Assembly (NCBI RefSeq): GCF_913063105.1 | Contig: NZ_CAJXYQ010000003.1 | Span: 186,001 to 250,000, forward strand | Direction: 5' to 3' | DNA length: 64,000 bases | Source: an uncultured Draconibacterium sp. | GTDB taxonomy: Bacteria; Bacteroidota; Bacteroidia; Bacteroidales; Prolixibacteraceae | Program-made: the position numbers and the translations under genes | The notes under the pieces: model-generated | The model's database searches: none | What the model saw: the letters and a program-made list of their open reading frames with translations, nothing else | Told to the model about the DNA's origin: nothing | Part shown: positions 18,975 to 27,190 of the stretch, one piece after another | Numbering within the stretch: the stretch's first letter is position 1 | Layout of the letters: each line of letters opens with the position of its first letter

Positions 18975-19877
18975 ATGAACGAACTACCTGAAGCAATCAA
19001 CTGCAAGGGAGCCCCGGCCAGTTTCGCCAACGAACGCTATGGAGCACATGAACGGAATACTTTCGATATTTGGTTGGCAGATGCCGTTGAACCAACGCCT
19101 TTGGTAATTTATATTCATGGAGGTGGTTTTGTTGGGGGAGACAAAAGCCGGTATTATGATTCGCAAGACTGGGGACGTTTATTGGATGCCGGCATATCGG
19201 TTGCAAGCATAAATTACCGTTTTATGAACGAACCTCCGTATGGCATTTTGGGAAGTATGAACGACTCGAAACGTTGTTTGCAATACATTAAACGCCAGGC
19301 TAAGCGCTACAATATCGATAAAAAACGTATTGCTTGTTGTGGGGGGTCGGCAGGTGCAGGTACCTCTTTGTGGCTGGCTTTTTCAGCTGATATGGCCGAT
19401 GCAGAAAACGATGATCCTGTTTTGCGCGAATCAACTCGCATTGCATGTGCTGCTGCATTTTCAACACAATCAACCTACGACATTCTGCAGTGGCCCGGAC
19501 TATTGCATTTTCCGCCTTATCAGGGAGAAGAACAGTTGCTTTCCATTGCGCGGGTCTTTGGTTTCAAATCGGCAGAAGGCATTGATGTGTATGCCCAAAA
19601 ACAAATCCGAAGTGAGCTCGATTTTTTGGCTAAAATGTCATCAGATGCGCCACCTTTTTTTGTTTTTAATCATTATGAAGGGGGCATTCCTGCCAACGAA
19701 GATGAACTTCACCATCATCCGCTTCATGCCAAAGCACTAAAAGACAGAGCCGATGATGTTGGCGCCGAAGCATTTGTGTATGCTCCGGCCCTTGGTATTG
19801 CCAACCCGTCAGGAAAAGATGTGGTGGAGTTTTTTATTGAAAAGCTTAGGCAGAAGCCAGCAGAAATTATTCGGTGA
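18975..19877 (+). CDS. Alpha/beta-hydrolase of the carboxylesterase type
   Basis: The 300-residue protein has the oxyanion-hole motif IHGGGFVGG and a nucleophile elbow CGGSAGAG (Ser near residue 123), typical of the hormone-sensitive-lipase/acetyl-esterase group. No signal peptide is evident, so it is probably cytoplasmic. The substrate is unknown. Its last 11 bases overlap the 3-prime end of the convergent minus-strand gene. Confidence 0.82.
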   Translation: MNELPEAINCKGAPASFANERYGAHERNTFDIWLADAVEPTPLVIYIHGGGFVGGDKSRYYDSQDWGRLLDAGISVASINYRFMNEPPYGILGSMNDSKRCLQYIKRQAKRYNIDKKRIACCGGSAGAGTSLWLAFSADMADAENDDPVLRESTRIACAAAFSTQSTYDILQWPGLLHFPPYQGEEQLLSIARVFGFKSAEGIDVYAQKQIRSELDFLAKMSSDAPPFFVFNHYEGGIPANEDELHHHPLHAKALKDRADDVGAEAFVYAPALGIANPSGKDVVEFFIEKLRQKPAEIIR

Positions 19878-20754
19878 GTTGCTCCATCGTCTTTTTAATG
19901 TCGCCCGGAGTGCTCATAATTTTCATAAAAGTTCCCATGGTAAGTTCTGGCCAGTGCAGTGCAATTCTGTATTTTCCGGGCAGGATGGAGGCCGTATTTC
20001 CCTGCAGAATAATTTCATAAGGCATAGCCGCCACATGGTTATCGCCAATAATTGGCAAAAAGTGGGCTTCGCCATCGTTGCTGCTATTTAGTGCAACGCC
20101 CCAAACAGCTACTTCCTTTTCTTTGTAAATCAACTCATAAACCTGTTGTGTTTCACTTTTTCCTGCCTGTAGATTCTTTTGGATAGTAGCAAGTCCATCT
20201 TCAAATGAATTAAAAACTTTCAGTTCTTCAGCATCAGTAAAGTAGGGCATCATAACTTTATAATGGTACTTCTGCAACTTTTTCTTGTCGAGTGTGCCAC
20301 CAAAAACCTGATTCAAAGGTCCAACATTTTGCATGGCCTCAAGTGCAGCATCCGAAATTTTGCGTAATGCATCTTCCTGTTGGTTTATATCCTTAACGAA
20401 ATAGGCATAGAACAAATACATCGGATTAAGCATGCTTATTTGCAGCGCCTCGTTTTCTTTTTTAAAGCCAATTTTTAGTGTTGCAGCTAAAGCGCCTCGG
20501 TCGTTAAATCCAAGTGCAATTTTTTCCAGTTCGGGATGTGTATAGCATACCACGGCCAAATTTTCCGATTGGGCAGGTGCGTACTCCCCGATAATGGTAA
20601 AACCTGATTCGCTAAGAGCCGATTTTGTACGATGAATTGCATCGGACAGGGTTTCATTCTTTTTGCTAATAAGAAGATATGCAGGTTCTTCCTGTGCAAA
20701 TGCCAACGAAAAAGATAAAAGAAGGATACTGATTAGGATACTTATTGGTTTCAT
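19867..20754 (-). CDS. Secreted protein with a DUF302-like N-terminal domain
   Basis: The 295-residue protein has a clear signal peptide (to about residue 20). The segment from about 25 to 135 resembles the DUF302 fold: an ETLSDAIHRTKSALSESGF start and a later ALAATLKIGF region. I recognise this only weakly. The C-terminal half has no motif I know. It is probably periplasmic, function unknown. It is divergent from the aspartate kinase gene, with a strong palindrome between them. Confidence 0.6.
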   Translation of the reverse strand: MKPISILISILLLSFSLAFAQEEPAYLLISKKNETLSDAIHRTKSALSESGFTIIGEYAPAQSENLAVVCYTHPELEKIALGFNDRGALAATLKIGFKKENEALQISMLNPMYLFYAYFVKDINQQEDALRKISDAALEAMQNVGPLNQVFGGTLDKKKLQKYHYKVMMPYFTDAEELKVFNSFEDGLATIQKNLQAGKSETQQVYELIYKEKEVAVWGVALNSSNDGEAHFLPIIGDNHVAAMPYEIILQGNTASILPGKYRIALHWPELTMGTFMKIMSTPGDIKKTMEQLTE

Positions 20755-20813
20755 TCTATTCTGATTTTATTTCGCGTAAATGTAACCTTTGCCTCTTGCT
20801 TGCTCAATGGCCT

Positions 20814-20835
20814 GGCTATGATACATATCATAGCC
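20814..20835. promoter_or_regulatory. Perfect 22-bp palindrome between divergent genes
   Basis: Arms GGCTATGATA and TATCATAGCC are exact reverse complements separated by two bases (CA). The palindrome lies 60 bases upstream of the DUF302-like gene and 118 bases upstream of the aspartate kinase gene. It could be an operator for a dimeric repressor or a short hairpin. No T-run follows, so a terminator is unlikely. Confidence 0.6.
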
Positions 20836-20952
20836 TGAATGTTAATATATATTCAAAAGAAATGAATAAATATACAAATCAGTGAAAAAGCTTTTCTTAT
20901 CAGTTAAAAAATCTTCATATTTGCACCACTAAATTTTTGAAATAAAAAGAGA

Positions 20953-22269
20953 ATGAAAGTTTTAAAATTCGGAGGAACATCGGTAGGCTCACCCGAAAAT
21001 ATGCGGGCTGTAATGAACCTGGTAACCGATGGCGAGCAAAAGATTGTGGTACTATCAGCCATGTCGGGAACTACAAATTCGTTGGTTGACATAGCTAACT
21101 ATTTGTATAAAAAGAACAAGGATACAGCACGTATTTTTATTGGGAAGCTCGAAGACAAATACAAACAGGTAGTTGAAGAACTCTTTACCTCCGATGATAA
21201 TAAGAAGAAAGGTTTGCAAGTGGTTCATGAAGCCTTTACTACCATAAAGTCATTTACTTCAGGAACCTTCAACCTGGTGGGCGAAAATACAATACTTGCG
21301 CAGGGTGAGCTAATTTCAACCAACCTGGTAACCCTGTTAATGAACGAAAATGGCCACCGCACCAAGCTTTTGCCGGCGCTTGATTTTATGAAAATTGATG
21401 AAGACAAAGCAGCTGATCTTCATTTTATTCGCGATAATATTAAAGCCGTGTTTCAGAAAATTGGCGAAGCTGATTATTACATTACACAAGGTTTTATTTG
21501 CAAAGATGCCAATGGCGAAATTAATAACTTGCAACGCGGTGGAAGCGATTATACAGCATCGTTAATAGGAGCTGCCATTGATGCCGACGAGATACAAATT
21601 TGGACAGATATTGATGGTTTCCATAATAACGATCCGCGATATGTGGAAAATACTCAAAAAATTGAGCAGCTTTCGTTTAATGAAGCGGCCGAGCTGGCCT
21701 ATTTCGGGGCAAAAATTCTACATCCACAAACCGTATTGCCTGCACGTATACAAAATATTCCGGTTCGTTTAAAAAATACCATGAACCCAACTGATGGAGG
21801 AACGCTGATTACTTCTGATTCAGACGGACGCGGAATTAAGGCGGTAGCTGCAAAAGACGGTATTACTGCAGTAAAAATCAGGTCAGGCCGAATGCTTATG
21901 GCCTATGGTTTCCTGAAAAATATTTTTGAGGTTTTTGAAAAGTACCGCACTCCAATCGATATGATTTCGACATCAGAGGTCGCAGTTTCGCTAACCATTG
22001 ATAATACACTCAATTTAAACAAGATAAAAGAAGACCTGGGTAAGTTTGGTACCGTAGAGGTTGATGAGGATATGTCGATTGTATGCATTGTTGGCGATAT
22101 TATTGAAGAGGAAAAGGGATTTGCCTCGAAGGTATTTAACGCGCTGGATGGTATTCCAATCCGTATGATTTCGTACGGTGGCAGCCGGCATAATATTTCG
22201 GTGTTGGTGCCAACTGTTAATAAAAAGGAGACCTTACAAACCTTAAGCAGTAAATTGCTGAATCATTAG
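20953..22269 (+). CDS. Aspartate kinase, monofunctional, two ACT domains
   Basis: The 438-residue enzyme phosphorylates aspartate at the start of the lysine/threonine/methionine/diaminopimelate pathway. The kinase motif KFGGTSVGSPENM is at the N-terminus, with a QRGGSDYTASLIG segment in the kinase domain. From about residue 300 two ACT domains (AVKIRSGRMLMAYG; MSIVCIVGD) would bind feedback amino acids. A second aspartate kinase lies at 59251-60501 and asd at 35558, so the pathway is spread over the window. A near-consensus -7 box, CATATTTG, is at 20916-20923, 30 bases before the start. Confidence 0.93.
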   Translation: MKVLKFGGTSVGSPENMRAVMNLVTDGEQKIVVLSAMSGTTNSLVDIANYLYKKNKDTARIFIGKLEDKYKQVVEELFTSDDNKKKGLQVVHEAFTTIKSFTSGTFNLVGENTILAQGELISTNLVTLLMNENGHRTKLLPALDFMKIDEDKAADLHFIRDNIKAVFQKIGEADYYITQGFICKDANGEINNLQRGGSDYTASLIGAAIDADEIQIWTDIDGFHNNDPRYVENTQKIEQLSFNEAAELAYFGAKILHPQTVLPARIQNIPVRLKNTMNPTDGGTLITSDSDGRGIKAVAAKDGITAVKIRSGRMLMAYGFLKNIFEVFEKYRTPIDMISTSEVAVSLTIDNTLNLNKIKEDLGKFGTVEVDEDMSIVCIVGDIIEEEKGFASKVFNALDGIPIRMISYGGSRHNISVLVPTVNKKETLQTLSSKLLNH

Positions 22270-22293
22270 AAAACACTACTGATAATTAGGGAG

Positions 22294-22333
22294 AAAGGAT
22301 GGTAACATTTGCAAGGTTGGCATCCTTTTTTTT
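22294..22333 (+). terminator. Intrinsic terminator after aspartate kinase
   Basis: AAAGGATG (22294-22301) pairs perfectly with CATCCTTT (22321-22328), followed by a run of T. It sits between two convergent genes. Confidence 0.85.
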
Positions 22334-23093
22334 ATCCAATTTTTACCACTTCGCTGGCTTCGTAGCGTGGTGCAATTTTAAGGTCGAAACGTGTTTTAAG
22401 GCTTTCCATTCGGGCAAGGGCTTTTCCCGGTGTATTGTTGTCCTTCGAAATATGACTCAGAAAAACACACTCCAGGTTGCCATTGGTGTGCTGGTCGAGC
22501 AGCTCAAAAGCCTGGTCGTTTGAGAGGTGTCCGACATTAGAGGCCACCCTTTGCTTAAGAAAATAAGGATAAGCGCCTTCCCAAAGCATTTTTTCATCGT
22601 AGTTCGATTCAAGAAATAAAGCGTGGCAATAACTGATGTGATCTTTTACCTGTTCGCAGGCTTCTCCAATATCGGTAAAAACACCAATATTTAGGTTGTT
22701 GTATTTAATTCTAAACGAATACGGATCGGCAGCATCGTGGCTTTTGGATACCGGGTATACAGTAAAATCGTCAATCGGAATATTTTCCTCGTGGTTAAAG
22801 AATCGTGGAGAATAGGGACGAAGGTTTTTGTAGGCGCCGTCAAATGTTTTGGCACTCATGTAAATTGGCACCTGTAAGCGTTTCCCAAACACGCGGGCGC
22901 CACGCAAATGGTCGCTGTGTTCGTGTGTAATAAAAACGGCTTTTACTTTGCTTGCATCGAGGCCGCGTTCCTGCATCCGTAGCAGGATTTGTTTGGTAGA
23001 AATACCCGCATCAATTAGTATGGCCGAGGTTTCGTTACCGATATAATAACAATTTCCGTTACTTCCTGAAGCTATGGCGCAAATTTCGAGCAT
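22332..23093 (-). CDS. MBL-fold metallohydrolase, YycJ-like
   Basis: The 253-residue protein starts with ICAIASGSNGNCYYI and has the zinc-binding motif THEHSDH followed by further metal-ligand positions (FTDIGE and a late SHISKD). This matches the YycJ/WalJ group of metallo-beta-lactamase-fold proteins. The group includes DNA exonucleases and phosphodiesterases, so the precise activity is unknown. It heads downstream of two other minus-strand genes, 52 bases away, but each has its own spacing and an operon is only possible. Confidence 0.88.
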   Translation of the reverse strand: MLEICAIASGSNGNCYYIGNETSAILIDAGISTKQILLRMQERGLDASKVKAVFITHEHSDHLRGARVFGKRLQVPIYMSAKTFDGAYKNLRPYSPRFFNHEENIPIDDFTVYPVSKSHDAADPYSFRIKYNNLNIGVFTDIGEACEQVKDHISYCHALFLESNYDEKMLWEGAYPYFLKQRVASNVGHLSNDQAFELLDQHTNGNLECVFLSHISKDNNTPGKALARMESLKTRFDLKIAPRYEASEVVKIG

Positions 23094-23145
23094 AGAACAA
23101 GGTTAAAAGCCATTGCCCAACATGATCAGGCAATGGTTAGTTGAT

Positions 23146-23688
23146 TTATTTTACCAGTTTTGAAATAGCCCGGAACGCATGATCTCCAGCCGAACGCGTT
23201 AGTTCAAAAAGGATGGATTCATAGGATGTCATCATAATTTCTTCAAAACGAAGACGTTCTTTTGCTAATTCAATATTGGCAGGTGTTCTCGACGATACAC
23301 AGTCAATTACCACAATCGGGTTTAAACCTGCTGCTTTTAGGTCGATGGCAGTTTGTAAAACGCAAACATGCGATTCTATTCCGCTAATAATAATGTTTTT
23401 GGCGCCAGTTTCTTTTAGCTTTGCCGCAATTTCGGGTACGTCAAAACAGCTGAAATCTTTTTTCTCAAAGTAAGAAAACGCATCAAATGCTGCCTGAATT
23501 TCAGATACAGTCTCGCCAAGGCCTTTTGTATATTGTTGCGATACCAGCATTGGAACTTCTAGTTCTTTCAATCCCTGGGTTAGCACCTCGCAATTTTTTA
23601 GTAGTTCGTCTTTGTTGTGCATGGCAGCGATTAAACGCTCCTGAATGTCAATAATTAATCCTACCGTGTTTTTTTTTGTAATTCTCAT
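23146..23688 (-). CDS. Isochorismatase-family cysteine hydrolase
   Basis: The 180-residue protein carries the Asp-Lys-Cys triad: Asp in LIIDIQERL, Lys in EKKDFSCF and the nucleophile Cys in SHVCVLQT. Family members hydrolyse isochorismate, nicotinamide or other amides. The length and the IIISGIESHVCV segment resemble YcaC-like proteins. The substrate is not predictable. It probably shares a transcript with the sugar isomerase gene 65 bases upstream. Confidence 0.88.
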   Translation of the reverse strand: MRITKKNTVGLIIDIQERLIAAMHNKDELLKNCEVLTQGLKELEVPMLVSQQYTKGLGETVSEIQAAFDAFSYFEKKDFSCFDVPEIAAKLKETGAKNIIISGIESHVCVLQTAIDLKAAGLNPIVVIDCVSSRTPANIELAKERLRFEEIMMTSYESILFELTRSAGDHAFRAISKLVK

Positions 23689-23753
23689 TTTTCAGTTTTT
23701 AATCGTTAAAAGTTGCAGGTAACAAGGTAGTTCAGTGTTTAGTTTAACTTGTT

Positions 23754-24377
23754 CTAATGGTTGTTTTTTGTGTCGTTTTTGGCTTGTAAGCGCGATTTGC
23801 TTCCCAGGTATCCACCATGGTGGCGTTTGGCATAGTCGTCGTTGGTAAAACCAATCTTGTTCATCATCGAAACAACCAGGGCATCGCCAATTACAGTCAT
23901 TACGGTTGTTGATGTTGTGGGCGATAAGCCAAGGGGGCACACCTCTTTTGGGTTACCGGTGTAAATAAAAGCATCGGCATTTTGGGCCAAAACCCCCTTC
24001 GGGTTGCTCGAAATTACAATTAACGGAAGTCCGGCATATAAATTTTCAGCCAAATCAATAAGTTCAATAATTTCACGCGTTTTCCCCGAGTTCGAGATAA
24101 CCAGTAAAACATCGTTTTCCTGCACCACGCCAAGATCGCCGTGTTGCGATTCGCTCGGATGCAGAAATACTGCAGGAGTTCCGGTTGAACTGAATGTGGT
24201 GGCAATATTAAGGGCGATTTGCCCGGCTTTTCCCATTCCGCTGGTAACCAGTTTGCCTTTCTTTAAATGTACCTGGCGGTGAATTAATTCAATGGCCTCT
24301 AACATGCCGTCTTCAACAGGAATATTCAGTATTGCCTGTGCTTCGTGTGCAATAACTTGTTTTATGGTCTCTTTCAT
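23754..24377 (-). CDS. SIS-domain sugar-phosphate isomerase, KdsD-like, without CBS domains
   Basis: The 207-residue protein is one SIS domain with features typical of arabinose-5-phosphate isomerase: GMGKAGQIA, SSTGTPAVFLHPSESQHGDLG, an ISNSGKT loop, CPLGLSPTTSTTV and KRHHGGYLG. Canonical KdsD has a C-terminal pair of CBS domains, which is missing here. Short single-domain versions are known in other bacteria. It would supply arabinose-5-phosphate for KDO and thus for lipopolysaccharide. No other KDO gene is adjacent. Confidence 0.86.
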   Translation of the reverse strand: MKETIKQVIAHEAQAILNIPVEDGMLEAIELIHRQVHLKKGKLVTSGMGKAGQIALNIATTFSSTGTPAVFLHPSESQHGDLGVVQENDVLLVISNSGKTREIIELIDLAENLYAGLPLIVISSNPKGVLAQNADAFIYTGNPKEVCPLGLSPTTSTTVMTVIGDALVVSMMNKIGFTNDDYAKRHHGGYLGSKSRLQAKNDTKNNH

Positions 24378-24396
24378 TATAACTGTCTTGGTGGTG

Positions 24397-24404
24397 CAAA
24401 TCTA
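24397..24404 (-). promoter_or_regulatory. -7 box for the sugar isomerase gene
   Basis: On the minus strand this reads TAGATTTG, an exact TAnnTTTG match, 20 bases upstream of the start codon. No TTTG at the expected -33 distance was seen. Confidence 0.55.
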
Positions 24405-24571
24405 AGTTAAAAAAATGAAGTGGCTCTGTGCCTGATGTCTGTTTTAGCAGATTTTTACAATCAAGTGATTTCTGTTACACAAAAAATGTGTTGTAGGTCA
24501 TAAAATTTTCAGAACAAAATGCGGGGCTCAACGGTTAAATATTCGTTACATTTAACGATAATTTTTAAAAA

Positions 24572-24592
24572 AAGCTGAAAGTCGAAAGTAAA
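24572..24592. repeat. Three weak heptad units
   Basis: AAGCTGA, AAGTCGA and AAGTAAA follow each other directly, giving AAG at exact 7-bp spacing. The array lies in the 287-base gap upstream of sucC, which otherwise shows only an ATTTAAC-type short inverted repeat. It resembles the stronger heptad arrays elsewhere in the window. Confidence 0.4.
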
Positions 24593-24664
24593 CTAACTGC
24601 AGTAAAATTGTCATTCTGCTGTGGCCAAACTTTATCCGGCTGTTAGCTGTAAACAATTAATAAG

Positions 24665-25798
24665 ATGAAGATTCACGAATATCAAGCCCGAAATTTATTC
24701 AGGAAGTACGGGATTCCTGTGCCGGAAGGTGTTGTGTGCCATTCGGTTGATGAAGTAAAAAAGAAAGTATCGGACAAAGACAAGCTGCGTGTGGTAAAAG
24801 CCCAGGTACATGTAGGCGGTAGAGGTAAAGCAGGTGGAGTAAAGCTAGCCACCACAAAAGCCGAAGCAATTGAAAAGGCAAAGCAGATTCTGGGAATGGA
24901 CATTAAAGGAATTACTGTAGAAAAAATACTGGTTGCCGATGCTGTTGACATTGAAAAAGAGTTTTATGTGGGGCTGATTAACGACCGCAATACCAAATCC
25001 GTTACACTAATGGCCAGTGCCGAAGGTGGTGTTGAAATTGAGGAAGTTGCAAAAGTATCGCCTGAAAAAATTATAAAATTGACCATCGACCCGGCTATGG
25101 GACTGATGCCCTGGCAAGCACGGAAAATCTCCTTGCAGTTATTTAGCGATCCGAAGCAAATTCGCCAATGTGCTGATATTCTGGTAAAATTATATCAATT
25201 GTACATCGAAACAGATTCGTCGCTGGCTGAAATAAATCCGCTGGTTCTTACTCCCGATAAGCAAGTGCTGGCCATTGACGGTAAAATGAATTTTGATGAT
25301 AATGCTTTATTCCGCCAGAAAGATATTATTGCCATGCGTGAAGCGGATAAAGATGAACAAAAGGAGATTGAAGCCAATGCCAAGGGCCTGTCGTATATTA
25401 AGTTGGATGGCAATATTGGTTGCATGGTAAATGGGGCCGGTTTAGCAATGGCAACCATGGATATGATAAAACTTTACGGTGGAGAACCTGCCAATTTCCT
25501 TGATATTGGTGGTTCGTCGAATCCGCAGAAGGTTATCGATGCCATGAATATATTGCTTAGCGACAAAAATGTAAACTCAGTAATGATAAATATTTTTGGT
25601 GGAATTACCCGTTGCGATGATGTTGCCCGTGGATTGGTTGCAGCACTAGACCAGATAAATACTGATGTGCCCATTGTAATTCGCCTCTCGGGGACCAATG
25701 CCAAAGAAGGACTTGAAATTATTGAACAAACAGGTTTGCCGGTTGTAAAAACCATGCGCGAAGCAGCACAAAAAGCCATCGAGTTAAGTAAAAAATAG
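24665..25798 (+). CDS. sucC: Succinate-CoA ligase, beta subunit
   Basis: The 377-residue ATP-grasp subunit opens with the family signature [20 protein letters not shown]. It contains a [12 protein letters not shown] nucleotide-binding segment and the C-terminal [10 protein letters not shown] and [10 protein letters not shown] motifs. With SucD it makes ATP or GTP from succinyl-CoA in the citric-acid cycle. It is followed 25 bases later by sucD, so the pair is an operon. Confidence 0.96.
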   Translation: MKIHEYQARNLFRKYGIPVPEGVVCHSVDEVKKKVSDKDKLRVVKAQVHVGGRGKAGGVKLATTKAEAIEKAKQILGMDIKGITVEKILVADAVDIEKEFYVGLINDRNTKSVTLMASAEGGVEIEEVAKVSPEKIIKLTIDPAMGLMPWQARKISLQLFSDPKQIRQCADILVKLYQLYIETDSSLAEINPLVLTPDKQVLAIDGKMNFDDNALFRQKDIIAMREADKDEQKEIEANAKGLSYIKLDGNIGCMVNGAGLAMATMDMIKLYGGEPANFLDIGGSSNPQKVIDAMNILLSDKNVNSVMINIFGGITRCDDVARGLVAALDQINTDVPIVIRLSGTNAKEGLEIIEQTGLPVVKTMREAAQKAIELSKK

Positions 25799-25823
25799 GC
25801 GTAAACGTTTAAAGAGGAAGAAA

Positions 25824-26696
25824 ATGAGCATACTAATAAATAAAGATACAAAAGTAATCGTTCAGGGGATTACCGGCCGCGACGGTGCATTTCATACGGC
25901 CAAAATGAAAGCTTATGGTACCCAGGTAGTGGGTGGTACTTCGCCCGGAAAGGCCGGGCAACAGGTTGAAGGAGTTCCGGTTTTTAACACCGTTGAAGAT
26001 GCAGTGAAAGCCACCGGTGCCGATGCGTCGGTAATTTTTGTTCCGGCGCCGTTTGCGGCGGACGCCATTATGGAAGCCAGTTACGCCGGGGTAAAGTTAG
26101 TTGTTTGTATTACCGAGCATGTACCGGTTCAGGATATGATTCGTGTTACACCGGTATTACAAAAAAACGGAACAAAACTGGTTGGAGCCAACTGTCCGGG
26201 ATTAATAACCCCTGATGAATGTTTGATTGGTATTTTGCCTGCAATGATCTTTAAAAAAGGAAATGTAGGTTTAATTTCGCGTTCGGGTACATTAACATAC
26301 GAGGTGGTTAATATGCTTAGCGAAAGCGGGCTTGGCCAAACAACTTGTGTGGGTATTGGTGGCGATGCCGTTTCAGGTCTGTATTTTATCGACTTACTGG
26401 AAATGTATGAAAATGATCCGGCAACAGAAGCGGTGGTTGTAATTGGCGAAATTGGCGGCGATGCAGAAGAGCAGGCAGCCCGTTTTATTAAAGAGAAGAT
26501 GACAAAACCTGTGGTGGCATTTATTGCCGGCCAATCGGCACCTCCGGGAAAACGGATGGGGCATGCCGGAGCAATTATTTCGAGTGGATCGGGTACTGCT
26601 GAAGAAAAAATAAAAGCTTTTAAAGCTGCCAATGTTCCGGTGGCTAAAGAACCACGCGAAATTCCGGGATTGGTAAAAGAAAAATTAGGATTGTAA
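25824..26696 (+). CDS. sucD: Succinate-CoA ligase, alpha subunit
   Basis: The 290-residue subunit has the CoA-binding Rossmann start [10 protein letters not shown], the GTSPGKAG loop and the phospho-histidine motif [10 protein letters not shown] near residue 245. It forms the active enzyme with SucC. The length is typical. A strong terminator follows, so sucCD is a two-gene unit. Confidence 0.96.
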   Translation: MSILINKDTKVIVQGITGRDGAFHTAKMKAYGTQVVGGTSPGKAGQQVEGVPVFNTVEDAVKATGADASVIFVPAPFAADAIMEASYAGVKLVVCITEHVPVQDMIRVTPVLQKNGTKLVGANCPGLITPDECLIGILPAMIFKKGNVGLISRSGTLTYEVVNMLSESGLGQTTCVGIGGDAVSGLYFIDLLEMYENDPATEAVVVIGEIGGDAEEQAARFIKEKMTKPVVAFIAGQSAPPGKRMGHAGAIISSGSGTAEEKIKAFKAANVPVAKEPREIPGLVKEKLGL

Positions 26697-26714
26697 AATC
26701 GGGTTTGAAAATAT

Positions 26715-26757
26715 AAAAAAGAGGCTGTGCAAATTTTTGTACAGCCTCTTTTTTTTG
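26715..26757. terminator. Strong intrinsic terminator after sucCD
   Basis: AGAGGCTGT pairs with ACAGCCTCT, extended by further AT pairs, flanked by A-run and T-run. The symmetry suggests use in both directions, for sucD and for the convergent ArsC-like gene. Confidence 0.9.
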
Positions 26758-26811
26758 CCTAATGCCTTAAGCGGTGTTAAACGCGAAACACGTAACGCCC
26801 GGCTTTGTTAT

Positions 26812-27150
26812 TTATAGAATGTCATCAATATTTTCAGGCGGATTGCCCAAAACGGCTTTGTCGCCATTTACCACAATTGGTCGGTGCAGCAATTTGGGGT
26901 TTTCAACCAATACCTTTATCCATTCCTCATCGCTTAAAATTTTCCCTTTGTACTGTTCTTTGTAATCTTGTTCATGTTGCCGAACAAAGTCGAAAGGTTT
27001 TTTGCCGGTCTTAGCAATTATTTCTGTAAGCTCTTCCTGGCTTAAACCATCAGCAAGGTATTTTATAACTTCAACTTTGCAGCCTTTATCTTCAAGGTAT
27101 TGCAAGCCTTTACGGCTTTTCGAGCATCGTGGATTATGGTATATTTTCAT
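26812..27150 (-). CDS. ArsC/Spx-family thioredoxin-fold protein
   Basis: The 112-residue protein opens with IYHNPRCSKSRKGLQYLE, which carries the catalytic cysteine of glutaredoxin-type arsenate reductases. It ends with a PIVVNGDKAVLGNPPENI segment, where a family arginine (RPIV) binds the oxyanion. No ars operon genes are nearby. It may therefore be a housekeeping YffB/ArsC-like reductase and not part of a resistance system. Confidence 0.88.
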   Translation of the reverse strand: MKIYHNPRCSKSRKGLQYLEDKGCKVEVIKYLADGLSQEELTEIIAKTGKKPFDFVRQHEQDYKEQYKGKILSDEEWIKVLVENPKLLHRPIVVNGDKAVLGNPPENIDDIL

Positions 27151-27190
27151 ATTTCTAATAATTCTGGTTTATGCTTTCTGTATTAATGCT

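Noticed and set aside
26129..26632. Long minus-strand frame inside sucD
   Set aside because: Shadow of a highly conserved gene; composition has no protein-like pattern.
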